Shown: one piece after another, positions 1 through 5,203 of the stretch
How positions within the stretch are numbered: position 1 is the first letter of the stretch
Layout of the letters: the number at the start of each line of letters is the position of its first letter
NCBI GenBank assembly: GCA_028687415.1
Contig: JAQUAC010000092.1
Span: forward strand, 1 to 8,160
Direction: 5' to 3'
Length of the DNA stretch: 8,160 nucleotides
Origin: Acidocella sp.
Lineage (GTDB): Bacteria; Pseudomonadota; Alphaproteobacteria; Acetobacterales; Acetobacteraceae
Made by a program: the position numbers and the translations under genes
Notes under the pieces: model-generated
Told to the model about the DNA's origin: nothing
Seen by the model: the letters and a program-made list of their open reading frames with translations, nothing else
The model's database searches: none

Positions 1-384
1 TGGATCGCCTCCACGCATCTGGCGCACGCACCGGCCTTCATCAAGGGCATGATCAATCTGCGCGGCGCGGTGTTGGTGGTTATCGACCTCGCGCAACGTC
101 TCGGCCTGCCGCCGCAGGAGCCGAATGCCGCTTCCGTGGTCGTGGTGGTGGAAAGCGGTGACAAGGTGGCGGGATTGCTGGTGGACGCGGTGTGCGACAT
201 CATCACCGTGACCGACGACATGCGCCAGCCGACCCCGGAAACCGGCACCGGTGCCCCGAAGGAATTCATCGAGGGCTTAATCATGATAGATAGCCGCATC
301 ATCAGCATCGTCTCCATTCCGGCGCTGATGCCCGATGACACGGTTCAATCCATGGCGGAACAGTCTGAGCTTATTCCGGGATAA
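1..384 (+). CDS. cheW: CheW-like chemotaxis coupling protein, 5' part missing
   Basis: The reading frame is open from the first base and ends at TAA 382-384, giving the last 127 residues of a protein that begins outside the window. The sequence is typical of the CheW fold: a FIKGMINLRG strand-turn, then a PxxDLAQRLG-type segment, a hydrophobic GLLVDAVCDIITV strand, and a closing FIEGLIMIDSRIISIVSI segment. CheW family proteins link methyl-accepting receptors to the histidine kinase CheA at the cytoplasmic face of the membrane. The chain stops soon after the domain, so a stand-alone CheW (usually about 150-170 residues) fits better than CheV or CheA, which carry further domains, although an N-terminal fusion cannot be excluded. 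An internal ATG at 49 is not the start because the fold continues upstream of it. The 3' end overlaps the convergent gene at 371-799 by 14 bases. Confidence 0.88.
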   Translation, partial: WIASTHLAHAPAFIKGMINLRGAVLVVIDLAQRLGLPPQEPNAASVVVVVESGDKVAGLLVDAVCDIITVTDDMRQPTPETGTGAPKEFIEGLIMIDSRIISIVSIPALMPDDTVQSMAEQSELIPG

Positions 385-799
385 TTTCGCCTGAGCCGCC
401 AAGCTCGGCAGGGAAATCCTTCAGCTTCGGCAGCCCGTCCTTCATAGGCAGCACGGTCTCGGCATAGTTCACATGCACGGCGGGCTTGAACGGCAGCTCC
501 GGCAGCGTGGCGGCGAATACGTCCACAAGCCCGAAGCCAGGATGCACGGTCATCAAATGACCGCCGCATTTACGGCAGAACTGCCGCTGGCTTGCTGGGG
601 TTTTCGCGTAGATCGCCAGCTCGGCCTCGCCGCTGGTCACACGCACGGCGCTGGGCTGCCAGAGGGTAAAGGCATTCACCGGCCCGGCGGACCAGGAGCG
701 GCAGGAGCGGCAATGGCAATAGCCCATCGCCTCCGGCTTGCCGCTTGCCTCCAGCGTCACAGCGCCGCAGAAGCACGCCCCCTTGTAAATCTGGCTCAT
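371..799 (-). CDS. GFA / CENP-V family zinc-binding protein
   Basis: This 142-residue protein has the cysteine pattern of the GFA (glutathione-dependent formaldehyde-activating enzyme-like) / CENP-V family: C9-x-C11, C28-x-C30-x2-C33 and C75-x2-C78. The family folds around two structural or catalytic zinc ions. Length and motif spacing are normal for small bacterial members, in which the CxC and CxCxxC cysteines ligate zinc. The prototype Gfa of Paracoccus was proposed to speed adduct formation between formaldehyde and glutathione, but most family members have no proven reaction, so no substrate is assigned. No signal peptide is seen, so a cytosolic location is expected. The start is well supported: a perfect AGGAGG lies at 810-805, five bases before the ATG at 799. 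The gene converges on cheW, overlapping it by 14 bases, and follows the terminator of the hydrolase on the same strand, so it probably has its own promoter. Confidence 0.9.
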   Translation of the reverse strand: MSQIYKGACFCGAVTLEASGKPEAMGYCHCRSCRSWSAGPVNAFTLWQPSAVRVTSGEAELAIYAKTPASQRQFCRKCGGHLMTVHPGFGLVDVFAATLPELPFKPAVHVNYAETVLPMKDGLPKLKDFPAELGGSGEIIPE

Positions 800-863
800 T
801 GGATCCTCCTTATTTGTGGTTTATCCGGGCAGCATGGCGTGCCCCGAAAAATGGTCAAACCCT

Positions 864-880
864 GTGTCATTCTGTGACAC
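864..880. promoter_or_regulatory. 17-base perfect inverted repeat, possible operator upstream of the GFA gene
   Basis: GTGTCA and TGACAC are separated by five bases (TTCTG), forming a perfect two-fold symmetric site of 17 bases. It lies 65 bases upstream of the GFA start codon, between that gene and the terminator at 884-913. Directly downstream on the minus strand is TTGACC (858-853), which resembles a -35 box, although the -10 at the right spacing (ATGCTG, 835-830) is poor. The spacing is typical of a dimeric helix-turn-helix operator, but no particular regulator is recognised. The half sites are not those of CRP/FNR. It could also be a chance palindrome. Confidence 0.35.
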
Positions 881-883
881 GCC

Positions 884-913
884 AAAAAAAACGGCACCCG
901 AAGGCACCGTTTT
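884..913 (-). terminator. Rho-independent terminator of the alpha/beta-hydrolase gene
   Basis: Read on the minus strand, AAAACGGTGCC and GGTGCCGTTTT form an 11-base-pair stem closed by a TTCG tetraloop on a C-G pair, followed by eight T residues (891-884). Two stem positions are G-U wobbles on this strand but A-C mismatches on the other, and the long T run also lies on the minus side, so it acts for minus-strand transcription. It begins 20 bases after the hydrolase stop codon. Confidence 0.9.
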
Positions 914-933
914 CGTTGTGGCAGAGAGCTGGA

Positions 934-1599
934 TCAGTCCGCCGCCAGCGCCATCTGCTTGCGCGCCAGGGACTGGCTGACATAGCCTTCCACGGCCTCG
1001 GCCACCTTGTCCGCATGGTTAGCGAACACGTGGTCCGCGCCCTCAAACACGCGGTAATCGATGGCCACGCCCTTCTGCAGGTTGAGCTTATCCACCAGCT
1101 TGCGCACGGAGTTCTCCGGCACCAGCTCGTCGGCATCGCCATGGATCATCAGCCCGCCGCAGGGGCAGGGGGCCAGGAACCCGAAATCATAATGCGCGGC
1201 GGGCGGAGCCACGGAGACCCAGCCCGAGACTTCCGGACGGCGCATGAGCAACTGCATGCCCACGAACGCGCCGAAGGAATAACCGGCGATCCACAGCCCA
1301 CCATGGCCAGGGTTGAGCGCCTGCATCCAGTCCAGCGCCGCCGCGGCATCGTTGATCTCCCCCATGCCGCCGTCGAACTTGCTCTGGCTGCGGCCCACGC
1401 CCCGGAAGTTGAAGCGCATGACGGAAAAGCCAAGGCGCTGAAACACCTGGTACATCGAATAGGTGATGCGGTTATTCATGGTCCCGCCGTGCAGCGGGTG
1501 CGGATGTAGTACCAGGGCCAGCGGCGCACCGCGCTCCTTGGCGTGGTGGTAGCGTCCTTCAAGGCGGCCCTCAGGGCCGGCGAACATCACTTCAGGCAT
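934..1599 (-). CDS. Alpha/beta-hydrolase, COG2945 (KTN-like) type
   Basis: This 221-residue serine hydrolase has an alpha/beta fold. The nucleophile elbow is GYSFG with Ser108. The acid is most likely Asp157 in HGDADELVP, and the base is His190 in GADHVF. The early HPHPLHGGTMNN segment (residues 32-43) and RFNFRGVGRS (62-71) are characteristic of the COG2945 group of small bacterial hydrolases; they shape the oxyanion region and the second strand. Substrates of this group are not established, so only esterase or related hydrolase activity can be proposed. The protein has no signal peptide. The start at 1599 has a modest Shine-Dalgarno, GACGAG at 1612-1607, seven bases away, and the family motif begins soon after. 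Hydrolases of this type are often found near Fe-S or cysteine desulfurase genes in alphaproteobacteria, which fits the divergent cluster beyond the gap. Its own terminator follows at 913-884. Confidence 0.9.
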   Translation of the reverse strand: MPEVMFAGPEGRLEGRYHHAKERGAPLALVLHPHPLHGGTMNNRITYSMYQVFQRLGFSVMRFNFRGVGRSQSKFDGGMGEINDAAAALDWMQALNPGHGGLWIAGYSFGAFVGMQLLMRRPEVSGWVSVAPPAAHYDFGFLAPCPCGGLMIHGDADELVPENSVRKLVDKLNLQKGVAIDYRVFEGADHVFANHADKVAEAVEGYVSQSLARKQMALAAD

Positions 1600-1640
1600 T
1601 CTATAACTCGTCTTTCATCAATACCGTGTAGTAGAATTTA

Positions 1641-1835
1641 GCTACGGGAGGGTTTACCGTAGCCCCCTTATGGGGCAGATCGTCCGTGGCACCCGGCTTC
1701 GGGCTGAAACGCCGGCCCGTGCCTGATCTTGGCCTTAGATGGTGCTTCCCCTTTCAAATTGAACCCCGGTTCGGTTCAGCGTGAAAGGACCGCACTCTAA
1801 GTCATCCGAAAGTTGACCAGCGTAGTCCGGATAAC
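1641..1835. ncRNA. Candidate structured RNA: four consecutive hairpin domains, strand uncertain
   Basis: Four inverted repeats follow one another over 195 bases. (a) GCTACGG 1641-1647 pairs with CCGTAGC 1657-1663. (b) A nested rod: GGGGC 1672-1676 with GC...CCCC 1744-1751, AGATC 1677-1681 with GATCT 1725-1729, GGCAC 1688-1692 with GTGCC 1719-1723, and CCGGC 1693-1697 with GCCGG 1711-1715. (c) CCTTTCA 1750-1756 with TGAAAGG 1782-1788, a symmetric 3x3 internal loop, then TGAACC 1760-1765 with GGTTCA 1773-1778. (d) GTCATCCG 1801-1808 with CGGATAAC 1828-1835. The single mismatch in (d) is A-C on the plus strand but a G-U wobble on the minus strand, slightly favouring minus-strand RNA; the other helices do not decide. 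Domains b and c share two bases (1750-1751), so both ends cannot be fully paired together. It could be a 6S-like regulatory RNA, a long leader of either flanking gene, or a non-transcribed repeat cluster. No known family was recognised. Confidence 0.4.
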
Positions 1836-1878
1836 TAAATGCTCCTCAGGCTTGGGTGACATTACGGACGGTTTAACA

Positions 1879-1906
1879 TTGGGTTTCCCCTCAGGTCTGC
1901 TAATAT
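1879..1906 (+). promoter_or_regulatory. Probable sigma-70-type promoter of the cysE operon
   Basis: TTGGGT (1879-1884) and TAATAT (1901-1906) are spaced by 16 bases in an AT-richer pocket. Transcription would begin near 1913 and give a leader of about 30 bases before the cysE ATG at 1943. The -10 match is fair and the -35 matches only its first three positions. An overlapping TATAAA at 1904-1909 is an alternative -10. The structured element at 1641-1835 lies upstream of this promoter, so if the promoter is real that element is not part of the cysE leader. Confidence 0.45.
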
Positions 1907-1942
1907 AAACTGCTTCTGGCCTGTTTAGCCACGGAAATTCGC

Positions 1943-2602
1943 ATGTCCCTTATGTTTTTAGCAGAGACGGTTCGGGCCTACCGGGATCGCGACCCCGCTG
2001 CGCGGTCGAATTTGGAGGTAGTTCTGTGCTACCCTGGCCTGCATGCTGTGGGGATTCACACAATTTCCAGCTTCTTCTGGCGGCACGGCTTCTACACGCT
2101 GGGGCGCTTTGCCTCGCATATTGGTCGCTTCCTCACGGGCATCGAGATCCACCCCGGCGCCAAGCTCGGGCGGCGTTTCATCATCGATCACGGGCTGGGC
2201 GTCGTCATCGGCGAGACCGCCGAGATTGGTGATGACGTCTATATTTATCATCAGGTTACGCTGGGTGGCACTAGCCTGAGTCACGGCAAGCGGCACCCCA
2301 CCATCGGCAATAACGTCATCATCGGCGCCGGCGCGAAAGTGCTAGGCGCGATCACGGTGGGCGACAATGCCCGCGTCGGCGCCAACGCCGTGGTGGTGGC
2401 GGCGGTGCCGGCGGGCACCACGGTGGTCGGCATCCCCGCCCGCGCGGTGGAGCGCACGGAGCGCAAGCCCCGTTTCGACGCCTACGGCACCCCCTGCGAC
2501 CCGTGCCTGGACCCGCTGCTGCACGAGGTGGAACTGCTGCGCACCGAGCTGACGGAGCTGGAACACCGCCTCGCCAGGCTGCCACAGAACCACGATAGCT
2601 GA
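1943..2602 (+). CDS. cysE: Serine O-acetyltransferase, short type
   Basis: CysE transfers acetyl from acetyl-CoA to serine, giving O-acetylserine, the carbon skeleton for cysteine. The 219-residue protein is mostly a left-handed beta-helix of hexapeptide repeats (about residues 65-170). Diagnostic segments are IEIHPGAKLG (67-76), DHGLGVVIGETA (82-93), GTSLSHGKRHP (109-119) and VVGIPAR near the end of the helix. His83 matches the catalytic His158 of E. coli CysE, and His118 lies in the acetyl-CoA/serine site. Glu68 occupies the place of E. coli Asp143, as in the short Bacillus-type enzymes. The long N-terminal helical domain of the E. coli enzyme (273 residues) is absent, as usual for this clade. 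The C-terminus ends in Ser rather than the Ile that binds CysK in enteric bacteria. The start has a weak GGAA at 1933-1936. It is the first gene of a cluster; the next ATG follows its stop by four bases. Confidence 0.95.
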   Translation: MSLMFLAETVRAYRDRDPAARSNLEVVLCYPGLHAVGIHTISSFFWRHGFYTLGRFASHIGRFLTGIEIHPGAKLGRRFIIDHGLGVVIGETAEIGDDVYIYHQVTLGGTSLSHGKRHPTIGNNVIIGAGAKVLGAITVGDNARVGANAVVVAAVPAGTTVVGIPARAVERTERKPRFDAYGTPCDPCLDPLLHEVELLRTELTELEHRLARLPQNHDS

Positions 2603-2606
2603 CGCC

Positions 2607-3698
2607 ATGATCTATCTTGACGCCAACGCCACCGAGCCCCTGCGGCCGGAGGCACGCGAGGCAGCCCTGGCGGCTATGGACACGTTGGGTAACCCATCCT
2701 CCATCCACGCCCCCGGCCGCGCCGCCCGCAAGATACTTGAAGAAGCCCGCGAGACGGTGGCCCGTGCCTGCGCCGCCCGCCCGGCGGATGTCATCTTCAC
2801 CTCCGGCGCCACCGAGGCGAACGCCCTCGCCATCCATGCGCTGGGGGACGGGCGCAAGCTGCTCATAGGCGCCACCGAGCACGATTCCATCCGCGCCGCG
2901 GCACCCGAGGCGGATATCATCCCCGTCCAGGCCAACGGCACCGCCGATCTCGCCGCCCTGGAAGCCCTGCTGAAGGCACACCCAAACGCCCTGGTCTGCC
3001 TGATGGCGGCGAATAACGAGACCGGGGTGTTGCATGGCATCGAGGCCATAGGCGCACTCTGCGCCGCGCATGGGGCGCTGCTGCATGTCGATGCCGTGCA
3101 GGCCATAGGCCGCTGCAATCAGGATTGGCTGGCCCTGGGCGCCGCCAGCTTCGCCATTTCCGGCCACAAATTCGGCGGGCCGATGGGGGCCGGGGCGCTC
3201 ATCCTGCGCCGAGGGCTGGAGATCAAGCCGCTTACTCGCGGCGGCGGGCAGGAGCAGGGCAGGCGCGGCGGCACCCCGCCTTTGCCGGCCATCGCCGGGC
3301 TGGCGGCGGCTATCGGCAAGCCTTACCCCGCCGCGCAGATCGCCGTGCTGCGGGACGAGATCGAGGCGTTCTGCATCGCCCAGGGCGCCGTTGCGCTGGG
3401 GGCGGGGGTGCCGCGCCTGCCCAACACCACCAGCCTCGCTCTACCCGGCATCCGCGCGGAGACGCAGCTCATCGCGTTGGACATGGCCGGATTGGCCGTC
3501 TCCGCCGGGTCCGCCTGCGCCTCCGGCAAGCTCGCCCCCAGCCATGTGCTGGAGGCCATGGGTCATGCCGCGCTGGCTGGGCAAGCCATCCGTGTCTCCC
3601 TGCCTTGGAGCGCCACCTCCGCCGCTGTGGAGAAATTTTGCGCCGCCTACGCCGCCATGGCCAAACGCGCCTTGCGCGCGGCCGCCGCTTTGGCTTAG
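2607..3698 (+). CDS. Cysteine desulfurase, class V aminotransferase (NifS/IscS-like)
   Basis: This PLP enzyme removes sulfur from L-cysteine, yielding alanine and an enzyme-bound persulfide for Fe-S clusters or tRNA thiolation. Landmarks in the 363 residues are YLDANATEP at the N-terminus, SGATEAN (66-72, phosphate binding), TEH with His92 stacking on the cofactor, NNETG (136-140), HVDAVQ with Asp162 and Gln165, and SGHK with the Schiff-base Lys188. The persulfide-forming Cys304 lies in AGSACASG. The loop between this cysteine and PSHVL is as long as in class I enzymes (IscS/NifS), not the short SufS form. It is about 40 residues shorter than IscS and lacks the long C-terminal tail that contacts IscU. 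The start lies four bases after the cysE stop with no strong Shine-Dalgarno, suggesting translational coupling. With mnmA two genes downstream and no iscU, it may work like Bacillus YrvO and feed MnmA directly; that is inference. Confidence 0.94.
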   Translation: MIYLDANATEPLRPEAREAALAAMDTLGNPSSIHAPGRAARKILEEARETVARACAARPADVIFTSGATEANALAIHALGDGRKLLIGATEHDSIRAAAPEADIIPVQANGTADLAALEALLKAHPNALVCLMAANNETGVLHGIEAIGALCAAHGALLHVDAVQAIGRCNQDWLALGAASFAISGHKFGGPMGAGALILRRGLEIKPLTRGGGQEQGRRGGTPPLPAIAGLAAAIGKPYPAAQIAVLRDEIEAFCIAQGAVALGAGVPRLPNTTSLALPGIRAETQLIALDMAGLAVSAGSACASGKLAPSHVLEAMGHAALAGQAIRVSLPWSATSAAVEKFCAAYAAMAKRALRAAAALA

Positions 3699-3728
3699 CA
3701 CGGCCTCACTTATTTATAGGGTTCAGAC

Positions 3729-4052
3729 ATGCCTAAAATGACTTTCATCGAACGCAACGGCCAGCCTCGCGAGGTTGAGGCCCCTCTCGGCCTCTCCGTG
3801 CTTGAGGTTGCTCACAAGCATGGCGTGGATATTGAAGGCGCATGCGAGGGTTCGCTGGCCTGCTCCACCTGCCATGTCATCGTGGCGCCGGAGTGGTTCG
3901 ACAAGCTGAAATCCCCCTCCGAGGACGAGGAAGACATGCTGGACGTTGCCTTCGGCCTGGAGAAAACCTCCCGCCTCGGCTGCCAGATCGTCATCACCGA
4001 AGCACTGGATGGTCTCACCGTTCGTCTGCCCGCCAGCAAGAAGGCGGGATGA
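3729..4052 (+). CDS. 2Fe-2S ferredoxin, adrenodoxin / Isc Fdx type
   Basis: A 107-residue electron carrier with the adrenodoxin-type cluster ligands C39-x5-C45-x2-C48 and C85, in EGACEGSLACSTCHVIV and RLGCQIV. The acidic stretch SEDEEDML (about 64-71) is the usual docking surface for reductase and partner proteins. The length matches Isc-type Fdx (about 110 residues), which supplies electrons for assembly of Fe-S clusters on the scaffold. The start is preceded by a weak AGGG at 3718-3721, seven bases away. The gene lies 30 bases after the desulfurase and its stop overlaps the mnmA start (ATGA at 4049-4052), so it is certainly co-transcribed and probably translationally coupled with mnmA. No iscU, iscA or hscAB lies nearby, so its electron acceptor could be a general Fe-S machinery elsewhere or a partner within this cluster. 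Confidence 0.95.
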   Translation: MPKMTFIERNGQPREVEAPLGLSVLEVAHKHGVDIEGACEGSLACSTCHVIVAPEWFDKLKSPSEDEEDMLDVAFGLEKTSRLGCQIVITEALDGLTVRLPASKKAG

Positions 4053-5089
4053 AAATCGTCGTCGCCATGTCCGGCGGTGTCAACAGCTCGGTGGTTGCCG
4101 GGCTGATGGCGCGCGAGGGGCATGAGGTCATCGGCGTGACGCTGCAGCTCTACGACCACGGCGCCGCCGTGGGCCGTAAGGGCGCCTGCTGCGCCGGGCA
4201 GGACATCCATGATGCCAAGCGCGTGGCCGACCGGCTAGGCATCGCGCATTACGTCGTGGATTCCGAAGCCCGGTTTAAGCAGAGCGTCATCTCCGCCTTT
4301 GCCGATTCCTACGCCCACGGCCAGACTCCGGTGCCCTGCATCGCCTGCAACCAGCACCTGAAATTCGGGGATCTGCTGGAGATGGCGCGCGACCTGGGGG
4401 CCGACGCCCTGGCCACGGGACATTACGTCCAGCGCTTTGAAGGCCCGAACGGCGCCGAAATGCACAAGGCCGTGGACGAATCGCGTGACCAGAGCTGGTT
4501 CCTCTTCGCCACCACCCGTGCACAGTTGGAATATTGCCGCTTCCCGCTCGGCGGCTTCGCCAGCAAGGCGGAAGTCCGCGCCGTGGCGGTGGAAATGGGC
4601 CTCGCCGTGGCCGAGAAGGCCGACAGCCAGGACATCTGCTTCGTCCCCGCGGGCACTTACGCCGATGTGGTGGAAAAATACCGCCCGGACGCCCTCGCCC
4701 CCGGCGAGATTGTGAGCGAGGACGGCGCGGTGCTCGGGGCGCATCAGGGCATAGCCCGCTACACGCTGGGCCAAGCCAAGCGGCTGCCCAACGAGGCCGC
4801 GCACATGGTCGTCAAGCGTATCGAACCCGGCACGCGGCGCATCATCGTCGGCCCGCGCGGGGTGCAGAGCACCACGGTGAAGCTGCGCGACGTGAACTGG
4901 CTGGTGGAGCCTGGCGAGATGCGGGCGGACGTGAAGCTGCGTGCCAGGGACACGCTGCACAAGGGGCTGATTATGCCGCAGGGCAGCGGTGCCACGCTGT
5001 TGCTGGACGAGCCAGCTTTGGCCGCCCCCGGCCAGGCGGCGGTGTTTTACGATGGCTCGCGCATTCTTGGCGGCGGTTTCATCGTCTAA
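4049..5089 (+). CDS. mnmA: tRNA-specific 2-thiouridylase MnmA (TrmU)
   Basis: MnmA adenylates U34 in the wobble position of tRNA-Lys, -Glu and -Gln and replaces its oxygen with sulfur. The 346-residue protein has the PP-loop AMSGGVNSSVV (6-16), GVTLQLYDHG (29-38), PVPCIACNQHLKFGDLL (94-110) with Cys100 as one catalytic cysteine, ATGHYV (122-127), DQSWFLF (147-153), and ADSQDICFV (191-199) with the persulfide-forming Cys197. The C-terminal beta domain runs through GFIV at the end. The PP-loop is normally SGGVDSS; here residue 12 is Asn (codon AAC), an oddity in a nucleotide-binding motif. Cys97 and Cys100 form a CxxC pair, which with Cys197 gives three cysteines that could hold a cluster. The frame stays open upstream to 3842, but ATG 4049 is chosen because the protein then begins at the family's MKIVVAMSGG and overlaps the ferredoxin stop by the typical ATGA. 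No strong terminator follows the gene. Confidence 0.95.
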   Translation: MKIVVAMSGGVNSSVVAGLMAREGHEVIGVTLQLYDHGAAVGRKGACCAGQDIHDAKRVADRLGIAHYVVDSEARFKQSVISAFADSYAHGQTPVPCIACNQHLKFGDLLEMARDLGADALATGHYVQRFEGPNGAEMHKAVDESRDQSWFLFATTRAQLEYCRFPLGGFASKAEVRAVAVEMGLAVAEKADSQDICFVPAGTYADVVEKYRPDALAPGEIVSEDGAVLGAHQGIARYTLGQAKRLPNEAAHMVVKRIEPGTRRIIVGPRGVQSTTVKLRDVNWLVEPGEMRADVKLRARDTLHKGLIMPQGSGATLLLDEPALAAPGQAAVFYDGSRILGGGFIV

Positions 5090-5106
5090 ACTGACAACAA
5101 GATTTG

Positions 5107-5134
5107 TTGCGCCATTAACGGCTTTCTGTACAAT
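5107..5134 (+). promoter_or_regulatory. Probable promoter of the Hint-domain gene
   Basis: TTGCGC (5107-5112) and TACAAT (5129-5134) are 16 bases apart, and the -10 box matches the sigma-70 consensus at five of six positions. Transcription would start near 5141, about 60 bases before the chosen start codon at 5204. The site lies just after the mnmA stop, so this gene is probably controlled separately, though read-through from mnmA is possible because only a weak 6-base-pair hairpin (5095-5109) lies between. Confidence 0.45.
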
Positions 5135-5203
5135 CTAAGGTAACAAGCCGGTTGAGTATGGCCGCGCGTTGTGTGGTTCACTGGTTACACGGCGGGAATG
5201 GAA

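Larger units (their letters stand above)
1600..1942. other. Gene-free intergenic region between hydrolase and cysE
   Basis: This 343-base stretch separates two divergent genes and contains no convincing coding frame. Its base composition is less GC-rich than the genes on either side. It holds the run of inverted repeats annotated at 1641-1835, a probable promoter for cysE at 1879-1906, a weak TAGAAT (1632-1637) that could act as a -10 box reading right, and the leader of the hydrolase. No tRNA, tmRNA, RNase P RNA, SRP RNA or common riboswitch consensus could be recognised by eye. Confidence 0.75.

Noticed and set aside
745..1509. Long plus-strand open frame (254 codons) opposite the hydrolase gene
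   Set aside because: It is the antisense shadow of a GC-rich gene with a clear catalytic triad; the translated product is rich in His, Arg and Ala without any family pattern.
1641..1663. GCTACGG...CCGTAGC hairpin as an intrinsic terminator
   Set aside because: Neither strand has a T run after the stem (CCCCTTA on one side, TAAATTC on the other), so it is treated as part of the structured element instead.
1600..1942. tmRNA, RNase P RNA, SRP RNA, or SAM, cobalamin, TPP or FMN riboswitch in the gap
   Set aside because: None of the conserved core strings remembered for these families is visible on either strand; a covariance search would be needed to settle divergent members.
2352..3167. Minus-strand open frame of 271 codons opposite cysE and the desulfurase
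   Set aside because: Both opposite genes are unambiguous. The product is low-complexity Gly/Arg/Pro-rich, as expected from reverse-frame translation of GC-rich coding DNA.
3842..4048. N-terminal extension of mnmA to an upstream ATG
   Set aside because: It would overlap nearly the whole ferredoxin gene in another frame. MnmA homology begins exactly at ATG 4049, which forms the ATGA junction.
4235..4960. Minus-strand open frame of 241 codons opposite mnmA
   Set aside because: Shadow of mnmA; no recognisable domain and no ribosome binding site.
5095..5109. CAACAA-GAT-TTGTTG hairpin as terminator of mnmA
   Set aside because: Only six AT-rich pairs, and no T run follows; it is too weak to call an intrinsic terminator.
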